A DNA stretch of 64,000 bases from positions 1,488,001-1,552,000 of the forward strand of contig NZ_CP059987.1 of the NCBI RefSeq assembly GCF_014483895.1, read 5' to 3'. The notes below the pieces were generated by a model that was not told where the DNA came from, did no database searches, and saw only the letters and a list, made by a program, of their open reading frames with translations. Positions 51,652-60,533 of the stretch are shown here, piece by piece. This DNA is from Protaetiibacter sp. SSC-01 (GTDB taxonomy: Bacteria; Actinomycetota; Actinomycetes; Actinomycetales; Microbacteriaceae). Position 1 is the stretch's first letter. Every line of letters begins with the position of its first letter. The translations under genes and the position numbers were made by a program.

Positions 51652-51683
51652 CCGTCGTCCGGCGTGTCAGGCAGAGTGGACGC

Positions 51684-52193
51684 ATGCGGCTCGTCCTCCT
51701 CTCCGACACCCACCTCCCCGTGCGCGCCAAACGGCTGCCCGACCAGCTGTGGGCAGCGATCGAGGCAGCCGACGTCGTGTTCCACGCGGGCGACTGGGTC
51801 GGGCTGGAGCTGCTCGACGAGCTCGAGGCGCGATCGCGTCGGCTCATCGCGTGCTGGGGCAACAACGACGGGAACGAGCTGCGGGCGCGCCTGCCGGAGG
51901 TCGCCCGCGTGACGCTCGACGACGTCCGCTTCGCCGTCGTGCACGAGACGGGTCAGGCGGCGGGTCGCGAGCGGCGCATGGACGCCGAGTACCCGGACGT
52001 CGACGTGCTCGTGTTCGGGCACAGCCACATCCCGTGGCACACGACCACGCCCCGCGGTATGCGGTTGCTGAACCCGGGATCGCCCACGGATCGGCGGCGG
52101 CAGCCGCACGGCACGTACATGACGGCCTCGATCGCATCCGGGGCGCTCCGAGACCTCGAGCTGCATGCGGTGCCACCTCGCGTCGGCTCCTAG
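51684..52193 (+). CDS. YfcE/MJ0936-type metallophosphoesterase
   Basis: A 169-residue calcineurin-like phosphoesterase. Metal-site motifs are LLSDTHLP (D-x-H), HAGDWVG (GD), WGNNDGNE (GNND), HE in VVHETGQ, and FGHSHIP (GHSH). Family members act as phosphodiesterases on small substrates such as cyclic dinucleotides or bis-pNPP in vitro; the natural substrate is unknown. ATG 51684 lies 33 bases after the tRNA; the gene is compact and ends with the LNPGS-containing family tail. Confidence 0.9.
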   Translation: MRLVLLSDTHLPVRAKRLPDQLWAAIEAADVVFHAGDWVGLELLDELEARSRRLIACWGNNDGNELRARLPEVARVTLDDVRFAVVHETGQAAGRERRMDAEYPDVDVLVFGHSHIPWHTTTPRGMRLLNPGSPTDRRRQPHGTYMTASIASGALRDLELHAVPPRVGS

Positions 52194-52257
52194 AGCCACG
52201 ACGCCTTTCGTCCTCTCCCGTCACCTCGCCGCTCCACCCGCGACCGGCTGTTGCTCG

Positions 52258-52358
52258 CTGGTTGAGTAGCACCGCAGGCGCGTGTCGAAACCAGCCCCGT
52301 GGTGACGCGGTGCGTCGGGGTGGTTTCGACACGCCCGCTCGCGCGGGCTACTCAACCA
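52258..52358. repeat. Inverted pair of CTGGTTGAGTAGC palindromic elements (pair 3)
   Basis: A forward copy at 52258-52294 (CTGGTTGAGTAGC ... GTGTCGAAACCAG) faces a reverse copy at 52321-52358 (TGGTTTCGACACG ... GCTACTCAACCA). They separate the phosphoesterase gene from the broken genes beyond. Confidence 0.85.
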
Positions 52359-52389
52359 CCGGGGCGGGGCCGTGCCGCGACGGGCTCCG

Positions 52390-52665
52390 TCACCGACGGG
52401 GCGAGCGCACCACCCCGCGCACAGCCACGCCGGCGAGCACTCCCAGGAACACCCAGGGGCCCGCGACGAGCAGAGGATCGAGCCACGCGTGCTTCACATC
52501 CGCGCGGTTGCGGCCTAAGCGCGAGCTCAGGCCGCCGCGACGACCCTCGGTCAGCACCCCGGTCTGCGTCACGGGATTGTCGGGATGCTTCGTCGCGAGC
52601 GAGCGCACGTGACTGCCGAACGCATCCACCCGATCGCCCGCGACGAGCAGCAGCCAGTGCGCGGC
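52390..52665 (-). pseudogene. 3' fragment of an unrecognised membrane-anchored protein
   Basis: A frame of 91 codons ends at TGA 52390 and reads coding-like (strong G/C third positions): LLLVAGDRVDAFGSHVRS, then DVKHAWLDPLLVAGPWVFLG with a C-terminal hydrophobic helix and a basic tail (RGVVRSPRR). It has no start of its own and abuts the end of the catalase remnant in another frame. I do not recognise the family. It may be the tail of a gene whose front was lost. Confidence 0.5.
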
Positions 52666-53102
52666 CCTCGGAAGCCGCCGCGCCGTCGGAGAAGTTGATG
52701 TACTCGTAGTGCACGTCCTGGTTCTCCTTCGCCTGCGGGAAGTTGCTCGGCACGGGCAGATCCTCGACGCCCTCGGCACGCAGCTCGGCCGCGGCCGCGA
52801 TCCACTGGCTCTGGTGCATCGTGTCGCGCGCGATGAGGAAGCCGAGCAGGTCCCGCACGCCCCGCGTCGTCGGTCATGTGGTAAAGCCGCGCCGCCTGCA
52901 GGCGCCCCTGCATCTCGCCGTTCGCGTTCGCGGTGAAGTCGGCGAGCAGGTTGCCGCTCGCGGTGATGTACGAGCCGCTCCACGGGTTGCCGTTGCTGTC
53001 GACGGGGCGGGCGCCGGCGCCCGCGACGATCGCGTGCTGCACATTCATACCCCCGACGACCGCGGCTACGACCGGGTCGTCCCGCACGGCATCCTCGACT
53101 CC
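52661..53102 (-). pseudogene. Manganese catalase remnant, frameshifted and truncated
   Basis: The minus strand reads the middle of a Mn (di-manganese, ferritin-like) catalase: NVQHAIVAGAGARPVDSNGN, SGNLLADFTANANGEMQGRL, LYHMTDD, then after a frameshift GVRDLLGFLIARDTMHQSQW and PVPSNFPQAKENQDVHYEYI. The frame changes at a CCCC run (52860-52863), where one extra base breaks the reading. The N-terminal third (including first metal ligands) and the C-terminal end are missing; intact homologues have roughly 290 residues. The fragment is non-functional unless the shift is a sequencing error, and even then it is truncated. Confidence 0.75.
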
Positions 53103-53329
53103 TCGGTCTCCACCCGCCGGGAAGCCCCGCTCGGGGCCGGATGTCCTCACAACGCTAAGAACCATCGACAGGATGCGTGAGGGTGTTGATTCCGGATGCC
53201 GTGAGTGCTACCGCGCGCGCGATTCGCTCCCGAGGTGGCCCGCTTCCCCCGATGGAACCGTACGGCCCCCTCTCCGCTAGTCTCCGAGTGAGGCTGCTGT
53301 TTCGGATCCAGCCCTGTCGAGGGAGCAAC
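53103..53329. other. Intergenic region before the phytochrome gene
   Basis: No gene is recognised in these 227 bases. TAGTCT at 53278-53283 is a plausible -10 for the phytochrome gene, giving a leader of about 40 bases, with GGGAG (53321-53325) as ribosome site. Confidence 0.4.
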
Positions 53330-55261
53330 GTGGACCCATCTGAACTCGCAACCCACCCGGATGAACTGCGTCGGCTCGAGGAGTGCGCACGCGAGCCCAT
53401 CCGCACACCCGGCATGATCCAGGCGCACGGGACGCTGTTCGCGGTCGACCCCGAGAACGGCGAGATCGTCGTCGTGAGCGATGACGTCGCCGAGTGGCTC
53501 GGGCACGACATCGACGAGCTCGGGGTGCCGGAGCTCTCCCGCGCGGCGCGCAGAGCCGAGGCGCTCGACCCCGTCCGCCTCACTTGGCGCGGCGAGCCCG
53601 CCGACGCGATCGTGCACCGCGCCGGTGGGCTCAGCATCCTCGAAATCGAGCCGATGCCGTCGGGCGAGGAGTACGCGCGCGTGCCGGTCGTCACAGCCAT
53701 CCAGAAGCTCGCGAACGCGACATCTGTGGCGGAGCTGCGGGATATCGTGGTGGCCGAGCTGCGCCGGATCACAGGCTTCGACCGCGTCATGATGTACGAG
53801 TTCCAGCACGACGGTCACGGCATCGTCGTCGCAGAGGATCATCACCCCGAACTCGAGTCGTACCTCGGGCTGCACTTCCCGGCGTCGGACATCCCCACGC
53901 AGGCCCGCGCCCTCTACCTCTCGAAACTCGGGAGGGCGATCGCCGGCACCGAGGCGGCGCCGCGGCCGCTGCTCTCCACCCGCCTCGATCCCGCCTCGAT
54001 CGACCTCTCGGGCGCCGAGCTGCGCGCCGTGTCGCCGTACCACATCCAGTACATGCGGAACATGGGCCAGGCGTCCACCTTCTCGCTGTCGCTCGTCGAC
54101 CACGGTCGTCTTGTCGGCATGATCACGTGCGCCCATCGAACGGAGCGCCGCATCCCCGTGCTGCTGCGCCGTTCGCTCGAGGTGCTCGCGGGACAGCTCT
54201 CGCTCCAGGCGGCGTCGATGCGGGAGATCGAGCGTCTACGCCACACCGTCGAGATCAGCGAACGTCGTGCGGCGCTGCTGGCCCCCCTCTTCGCCTCCGA
54301 CGACGTCACGGCGGCGCTGTTCCAGGGTCGCGAGACGATCCTCGACCTCGTGCCCGCCGACGGCGTCGTCGCCCGAATCGGAACATCCTGGCGCGTCGCG
54401 GGGGTCGTGCCGCCGCTGGCCCCCATCGCCGGCATCGTCGAGCGGCTCGGCGACACGCCGATCGCGACCGACGCGCTCGAGCGCGACCGACCCGATATCG
54501 CGGCGCTCATGCCGGGGGTAGCGGGACTGCTCGCCGTCCCGCTCGCACAGAACGAGGGTGCGCTGCTGTTCTTCCGCGGCGAGGTGGCACAGAGCATCAC
54601 CTGGCTCGGCGATCCCGGTCCCGACAACCGTCCGAGCGGCCTCTCCCCGCGCGCGTCGTTCGCCCTGTGGAAGCAGCAGGTGCGCGGCCGCTCGGAGCCG
54701 TGGGGGGATGTCGCGGCCGAGGCGGTCGAGCTCGCCCACGACCTCGACCACGCCCTCAGCCGCCGGGCCGAGTCCCGGCTCGCGGAGCTCGCGATGCGCG
54801 ACGCCCTCACGGGCCTTCACAACCGTCGTTACCTCGTCGACCGTCTCGCGACGCGCGGTCCGGTCGGCCCCGACGGCAAGGCGCTGCTCTTCGTCGACCT
54901 CGACGACTTCAAGGGCGTCAACGACCGGTACGGCCACGAGACGGGAGACGCGGTCATCCTCGAGGTCGCACGGCGACTCCGGGCCAACTCGCGCGACCGC
55001 GACGACGTCGTGCGGCTCGGCGGCGACGAGTTCGTCGTGCTCATGGACGGCGTCACGGGCACCGATGTGCACGCGATCGCGGAGCGCCTCGTGGAGGCCG
55101 TCGCCGAGCCCATCGTCACCTCGTCGGGCGTCCTCCAGATCACCGCGTCGTGTGGCGTCGTCGTCGCCGAACCCGGAACACCGCGCACGGGCCTGCTCGA
55201 GGCTGCGGATGCGGCGATGTACCGCGCGAAGCGCGCGGGCCGCAACCGCATCGCGAGCTGA
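53330..55261 (+). CDS. Bacteriophytochrome with GGDEF diguanylate cyclase output
   Basis: A 643-residue red/far-red photoreceptor. The PAS domain has the bilin-attachment cysteine C19 in EECAREPIRTPG, aligned with BphP; the GAF domain has FPASDIPTQAR and the conserved His in SPYHIQYMRNMG; the PHY tongue has PRASF (SPRASFALWKQQ). The C-terminal GGDEF domain is catalytic (RLGGDEFVV) with an inhibitory I-site RDRD. It should bind biliverdin and make c-di-GMP depending on light. GTG 53330 has GGGAG 4 bases ahead. No heme oxygenase is adjacent. Confidence 0.94.
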   Translation: MDPSELATHPDELRRLEECAREPIRTPGMIQAHGTLFAVDPENGEIVVVSDDVAEWLGHDIDELGVPELSRAARRAEALDPVRLTWRGEPADAIVHRAGGLSILEIEPMPSGEEYARVPVVTAIQKLANATSVAELRDIVVAELRRITGFDRVMMYEFQHDGHGIVVAEDHHPELESYLGLHFPASDIPTQARALYLSKLGRAIAGTEAAPRPLLSTRLDPASIDLSGAELRAVSPYHIQYMRNMGQASTFSLSLVDHGRLVGMITCAHRTERRIPVLLRRSLEVLAGQLSLQAASMREIERLRHTVEISERRAALLAPLFASDDVTAALFQGRETILDLVPADGVVARIGTSWRVAGVVPPLAPIAGIVERLGDTPIATDALERDRPDIAALMPGVAGLLAVPLAQNEGALLFFRGEVAQSITWLGDPGPDNRPSGLSPRASFALWKQQVRGRSEPWGDVAAEAVELAHDLDHALSRRAESRLAELAMRDALTGLHNRRYLVDRLATRGPVGPDGKALLFVDLDDFKGVNDRYGHETGDAVILEVARRLRANSRDRDDVVRLGGDEFVVLMDGVTGTDVHAIAERLVEAVAEPIVTSSGVLQITASCGVVVAEPGTPRTGLLEAADAAMYRAKRAGRNRIAS

Positions 55262-55279
55262 GCGGTCGCCCGGCGGCCC

Positions 55280-55576
55280 CTAGGGCTGCGCTGCGGGCTC
55301 GGGCGTGATGCGCATGCCGTTCGCCGAGTTGGCCGAGTCGATGAGCTCTTCGAGCCACGCGCGGTTGATGTCAGTGACGACGGAGCCGAACTTGAAGCGC
55401 AGCGTCGCGGCGCTGCTGAGCCACACGCGCTCGCGTGAGCCGTCGGGCTGGTCGATCGTGAGCGCGAAGCTCTCGTTGCGACGCAGCTTGGCCAGGATGA
55501 CGTACTCGACGTGCGCGAGCGTGCGGTCGGGGAGCTCGAACGAGGCGGGCGGCGAGCCGTAATGCAGGTGTCCCAT
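55280..55576 (-). CDS. DUF7882 family small protein, paralogue A
   Basis: A 98-residue protein of a small family I recall from Microbacteriaceae as DUF7882, function unknown (some databases label members ATP-dependent DNA ligase, without motif support here). Shared features with the two paralogues below are MGxLxY, DRTLAHVEYVI, KLRRNESF, WLSS and SANSANGM. It is the most divergent copy. It converges on the phytochrome gene (18-base gap). TAGGAT lies 7 bases before the ATG, a leaderless arrangement. Confidence 0.8.
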   Translation of the reverse strand: MGHLHYGSPPASFELPDRTLAHVEYVILAKLRRNESFALTIDQPDGSRERVWLSSAATLRFKFGSVVTDINRAWLEELIDSANSANGMRITPEPAAQP

Positions 55577-55583
55577 CACGGCG

Positions 55584-55602
55584 ATCCTACGCGGGGTAGC
55601 CT
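55584..55602. promoter_or_regulatory. Divergent leaderless -10 boxes for DUF7882-A and the next gene
   Basis: TAGGAT (55584-55589, minus) lies 7 bases before the DUF7882-A ATG and TAGCCT (55597-55602, plus) lies 7 bases before GTG 55610. Only 33 bases separate the two coding regions. Confidence 0.55.
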
Positions 55603-55609
55603 GGTGAAC

Positions 55610-55879
55610 GTGACGATCGTTAACCGCCTCACCGTAGATGGCCGCGACTACTTCCTGCCGGAGCCCGTGACGGAGCTCAAGCAGCAGATCCTGGCGGCCA
55701 TCCAGGCCGGCGGCGGCTACGTGAACATCCCGCCGCTGCGCGGGGGCCCGGGCATCGACATCCTCTTCTCCCCCGGCATGCCCGTGACCTGGTCCCAGAT
55801 CGACGTCGGCGGGGTCGACGGCAATGTCGTGACGGATGAGGCGCCCCCTTCCGCCGTCGACGACGACTTCGGCCTCTAG
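55610..55879 (+). CDS. Small uncharacterised protein, divergent from DUF7882-A
   Basis: An 89-residue protein I cannot name. It reads VTIVNRLTVDGRDYFLPEPV, then a helical ELKQQILAAIQAGGGYVNIP and an acidic end (SAVDDDFGL). No signal peptide or membrane helix. GTG 55610 is preferred over GTG 55604 because a TAGCCT box is 7 bases upstream of it. Strong GC3 and a terminator after it support a real gene. It shares a divergent promoter gap with DUF7882-A, so they may be co-regulated. Confidence 0.7.
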   Translation: MTIVNRLTVDGRDYFLPEPVTELKQQILAAIQAGGGYVNIPPLRGGPGIDILFSPGMPVTWSQIDVGGVDGNVVTDEAPPSAVDDDFGL

Positions 55880-55886
55880 CACCGTC

Positions 55887-55903
55887 GGGGCGGCTTCCGC
55901 CCC
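55887..55903. terminator. Hairpin between convergent small gene and EAL gene
   Basis: GGGGCGG-ctt-CCGCCCC is a 7-bp perfect stem in the 45-base gap, with weak GTC/GAC outer pairing. Confidence 0.65.
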
Positions 55904-55924
55904 CTCGACGTACGACGGCCGAGC

Positions 55925-56710
55925 TCAGCTCACGACCGTCGCGAGCACCGGTTCGAGCGCGTCCGCGGGAAGCGGGGGCGAGAAGTAGAAGCCCTGCCCC
56001 CGGTCGCACCCCCACGAGAGCGCACGTGCCAGATCGACCTCGTTCTCGATGCCCTCCGCGACGATGTGCGCCCCGCGCTCGTGGGCGATCTCGCGCGCCT
56101 GGGCGACCAGCTCATCCACTCCCGCGCTGCGGTCCGCGAGGAGCGAGCGGTCGATCTTGAGCTCGGTGAACGGCACGTGCCGCAGGAGCTCGAGCGAGGT
56201 GTGGCCGGCACCGAAGTCGTCGATCGACACTCCGACACCGCCGTCGATGAGCTCCTGGAGCCAACGGGTCTCGTCGTCGGTCTCGCGCATCGCAGGCGAC
56301 TCGGTGATCTCTACCGTCACCGCGCCGCGGGGCAGGCCGAGCTCTTCGACGCGCCGCAGGATGCGGCGTGAGAACTCCGCGTCGAGCTCCGACGGGGAGA
56401 CGTTGAGCGCGACGCCCACGGCGACTCCGCGGCGGTGCCAGTCGGCGAGCTGGCGGCCGGACTCCTCGAGCATGACGCGCCCGATGTCGGCGATGAGGTG
56501 ATGCTGCTCGGCGAGGTGGATGAAGCGGTCCGGGAGCAGGAGGCCGTGGTCCGGATCGTTCCAACGGCACAGTGCCTCGAGCGCGACGACGCGTCCCGTC
56601 TTGAGGTCGTACTGGGGCTGGAAGTGCGCCGTGAGCTGCCCGGTCTCGAGCGCACGCCGAAGTCTGCCCGCGAGCTCGTCGTCTCGCTTCTCGCCGATTC
56701 CTTCGTGCAC
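55925..56710 (-). CDS. EAL-domain c-di-GMP phosphodiesterase
   Basis: A 261-residue stand-alone EAL protein that should hydrolyse c-di-GMP to pGpG. Catalytic motifs are intact: EAL in VALEALCRW, the Asn in LNVSPSE, EITES, DDFGAGHTSLELL, KIDRSLL and EGIE, then GQGFYFSPPL. GTG 56710 has GGAGGAGG 8 bases upstream and is favoured; ATG 56764 would add 18 residues and lies 5 bases after a TTATCT sequence, so a leaderless longer form is possible. No sensory domain is attached. It lies 0.7 kb from the phytochrome-GGDEF gene. Confidence 0.92.
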   Translation of the reverse strand: MHEGIGEKRDDELAGRLRRALETGQLTAHFQPQYDLKTGRVVALEALCRWNDPDHGLLLPDRFIHLAEQHHLIADIGRVMLEESGRQLADWHRRGVAVGVALNVSPSELDAEFSRRILRRVEELGLPRGAVTVEITESPAMRETDDETRWLQELIDGGVGVSIDDFGAGHTSLELLRHVPFTELKIDRSLLADRSAGVDELVAQAREIAHERGAHIVAEGIENEVDLARALSWGCDRGQGFYFSPPLPADALEPVLATVVS

Positions 56711-56837
56711 GGACCAAGCCTCCTCCACCTGGATTTCCGCAGCAAACCCGTGACAGGGGGCCATGAGCGAGATAACATGCCCCGCCCCCTCCGGGTCAAG
56801 GCCCGGCCCGGCGGACGGTCTAGCGGCGCCGCACCGG

Positions 56838-56843
56838 TAGTCT
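56838..56843 (+). promoter_or_regulatory. -10 box TAGTCT for leaderless DUF7882-B
   Basis: TAGTCT is exactly 7 bases before the ATG at 56851. Confidence 0.55.
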
Positions 56844-56850
56844 GCAAGGG

Positions 56851-57168
56851 ATGGGCACGCTCACCTACGACTCCAAGCTCCAGGTCTCGTTCGACGACCG
56901 TGTGCTCGCGCACCTGCAGGCCGTCATCTGGTCGAAGCTCCGCCGAGGCGAGCACTTCGCCTTCACCTGGACGGAGGCCTCCCGCGGCGCCTTCGGACGC
57001 ACGTCGATCTGGCTCTCGCCCGGCATCCCCGTGGCATTCGAGTACTTCGGGAGCCGCGCGCCGCGCCTCAACCCGGCGTGGATCCAGGTGCTCACGAAGT
57101 CGGCGAACTCCGCGGCCGGGCTCACGATCCTCCCCGAGCCCCCGGACCCCGGCGTACGCACCTCCTGA
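56851..57168 (+). CDS. DUF7882 family small protein, paralogue B
   Basis: A 105-residue member: MGTLTYDSKLQVSFDDRVLAHL, then KLRRGEHFAFTW, GRTSIWLSPG, FEYFGS and LNPAWIQVLTKSANSAAGL. It is more like paralogue C than A. Its TGA stop abuts the stop of paralogue C head to head (TGATCA at 57166-57171), leaving no intergenic base. Function unknown. It is divergent from the EAL gene. Confidence 0.8.
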   Translation: MGTLTYDSKLQVSFDDRVLAHLQAVIWSKLRRGEHFAFTWTEASRGAFGRTSIWLSPGIPVAFEYFGSRAPRLNPAWIQVLTKSANSAAGLTILPEPPDPGVRTS

Positions 57169-57483
57169 TCAGGTGGTGGCGTCCGCCTCTTCCACCTCGG
57201 GCAGCGGCACGAGACCGCCGGGCGAGTTGGCGGCCTTCGTCAACCGACGGATCCAGTCGGCGTTGAGCGGCACCTCGCGCTGGTCGAAGAACTCGAAGGT
57301 CAAGGGCGTGTCGGGGCCGATCCACAACGAGTTCCGCCCGCTCCCCTGAGCCGGCGTCTGCTCCCACGAGAACGAGAACGTCTCGCCGCGGCGGAGCTTC
57401 GCGAAGATCACGGCCCGCAGATGGGCGAGGAGCCGGTCGTCGAGCTCGAGTGTGCGGCTGGAGTTGTACGTCAGGATGCCCAC
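57169..57483 (-). CDS. DUF7882 family small protein, paralogue C
   Basis: A 104-residue member: VGILTYNSSRTLELDDRLLAHL, KLRRGETFSFSW, GRNSLWIGPD, LTFEFFDQ, LNADWIRRLTKAANSPGGL. It starts at GTG 57483; upstream GGGAG could be a ribosome site, and CATGCT 6 bases away is a weaker -10 than those of A and B. The gene meets paralogue B stop to stop. Three copies within 2.2 kb suggest local duplication followed by inversion. Confidence 0.8.
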   Translation of the reverse strand: MGILTYNSSRTLELDDRLLAHLRAVIFAKLRRGETFSFSWEQTPAQGSGRNSLWIGPDTPLTFEFFDQREVPLNADWIRRLTKAANSPGGLVPLPEVEEADATT

Positions 57484-57510
57484 GCTCCCAGCATGACACG
57501 TCTCGAACGG

Positions 57511-57545
57511 CGAACGGCGCCGCCCCGAGGGGACGGCGCCGTTCG
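57511..57545. terminator. Terminator after pyk
   Basis: A perfect 12-bp stem CGAACGGCGCCG / CGGCGCCGTTCG surrounds a CCCC-GAG-GGG core. It lies 12 bases beyond the pyk stop, upstream of paralogue C on the same strand. Confidence 0.85.
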
Positions 57546-57557
57546 AACGAGCGGGTG

Positions 57558-59015
57558 TCAGTCGGCGTGCTCGCCGGACTCCCACACGGGCACGACCTTG
57601 TTGATCGCGTCGCCCACGACGTGGACGCGCAGGTCGTTGGTCGAGCCGGGGATGCCGGGAGGGGATCCCGAGATCACGACGACCTTGTCGCCGATCGACG
57701 CGATCTTCTTCTCGATGAGGATCTCGTCGACCTGCTTGTACATCGCATCCGTGTGCTGCACGCGCTCGACCTTGAAGGACTCGATGCCCCACGTGAGGTT
57801 CATGCGACGACGGATGCCCTCGTCGGGCGTGAACGCCTTCATCGGGATGCGGAAGCGCAGACGCGACATGCGGCGCGCCGAGTCGCCCGACTCGGTGAAG
57901 ACGCACACGTACTTCGCGTCGACGAACTCCGCGACCTCGGCGGCGGCGAGGGTGATCGCACCGCCCTGCGTGCGCGGCTTGGTGCCGAGCGGCGCGATGC
58001 GCTCGAGGCCGTGCTCCTCGGTCGATTCGATGATGCGGGCCATCGTCTGGACGGTGATGACGGGATACTCGCCGACGCTCGTCTCGCCGGAGAGCATCAC
58101 GGCATCCGCTCCGTCGAGCACGGCGTTCGCGACGTCGGATGCCTCGGCGCGGGTCGGGACGGGCGAGTGGGTCATCGACTCGAGCATCTGCGTCGCGACG
58201 ATGACGGGCTTCGCCATGCGGCGGCAGAGCTCGACGGCGCGCTTCTGGACGACCGGCACCGCCTCGAGCGGCAGCTCGACCGCGAGGTCGCCGCGGGCGA
58301 CCATGATGCCGTCGAACGCGTCGATGATCTCGTCGAGCGCCTCGACGGCCTGCGGCTTCTCGATCTTGGCGATCACGGGGACCTTGCGGCCCTCCTCCGC
58401 CATGATCTCGTGCACGCGCGTGATGTCGGCGGCGTTGCGCACGAACGAGAGCGCGATGTAGTCGGCGCCGAGCTTGAGGCCCCAGCGCAAGTCGGCCTCG
58501 TCCTTCTCCGAGAGGGCGGGCACGTTGACCGCGACGCCCGGGAGGTTGATGCCCTTGTTGTTCGACACGGGGCCCGCGACGACGACCTCGGTGCGCACGC
58601 GCACACCGTCGGTGTCGAGCACGCGCACCTTGACCTTGCCGTCGTCGATGAGGAGGAAGTCGCCCGCCTTCACGTCCTGTGGGAGGCCCTTGAACGTCGT
58701 GCCGACGAGCTCCTTGGTGCCGACGACGTCCTCGGTCGTGATCGTGAAGATGTCGCCGACCGCGAGCTCGTGGGGTCCGTCGGCGAACTTGCCGAGGCGG
58801 ATCTTCGGGCCCTGCAGGTCGACGAGGACGGCCACGGGCTGACCCGCGTCCTCCGCGGCCCGACGCACGTTCGCGTAGACCTCCTCGTGCACCTCGTAGG
58901 TGCCGTGGCTGAGGTTCATCCGGGCGACGTTGACGCCCGCCTCGATGATGGCCCGCAGATTCTCATAGCTCGACGTGGCGGGTCCCAGCGTCGCGACGAT
59001 CTTGGCTCGTCTCAT
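57558..59015 (-). CDS. pyk: Pyruvate kinase
   Basis: A 485-residue pyruvate kinase making pyruvate and ATP from PEP. It starts MRRAKIVATLGPATSSYENL, has the RMNLSHGT and VLVDLQGPKIRLG sites, the catalytic Lys in IAKIEKPQAVEALDEI and the MVARGDLAVELP metal site. Length fits. ATG 59015 has GAAGGAAC upstream. It follows gltD by 58 bases on the same strand. Confidence 0.97.
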   Translation of the reverse strand: MRRAKIVATLGPATSSYENLRAIIEAGVNVARMNLSHGTYEVHEEVYANVRRAAEDAGQPVAVLVDLQGPKIRLGKFADGPHELAVGDIFTITTEDVVGTKELVGTTFKGLPQDVKAGDFLLIDDGKVKVRVLDTDGVRVRTEVVVAGPVSNNKGINLPGVAVNVPALSEKDEADLRWGLKLGADYIALSFVRNAADITRVHEIMAEEGRKVPVIAKIEKPQAVEALDEIIDAFDGIMVARGDLAVELPLEAVPVVQKRAVELCRRMAKPVIVATQMLESMTHSPVPTRAEASDVANAVLDGADAVMLSGETSVGEYPVITVQTMARIIESTEEHGLERIAPLGTKPRTQGGAITLAAAEVAEFVDAKYVCVFTESGDSARRMSRLRFRIPMKAFTPDEGIRRRMNLTWGIESFKVERVQHTDAMYKQVDEILIEKKIASIGDKVVVISGSPPGIPGSTNDLRVHVVGDAINKVVPVWESGEHAD

Positions 59016-59073
59016 TGTTCCTTCAGTGTGGTGTGGGGGTGTTGGTCGGGGGTGGCTTCGGCGCGAGCGGGGC

Positions 59074-60531
<1,458 letters not shown>

Positions 60532-60533
60532 GG

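Noticed and set aside
51569-52389. Genomic island inserted at tRNA-Leu
   Set aside because: No integrase and no direct repeat of the tRNA 3' end was found downstream; the adjacent phosphoesterase gene looks native.
52661-53102. Programmed frameshift in the Mn-catalase
   Set aside because: The gene also lacks its N-terminal third and its C-terminal end, so decay explains it better; a sequencing error at the C4 run cannot restore a full gene.
55280-57483. DUF7882 proteins as ATP-dependent DNA ligases
   Set aside because: At ~100 residues they lack the KxDG adenylation motif and any nucleotidyltransferase domain.
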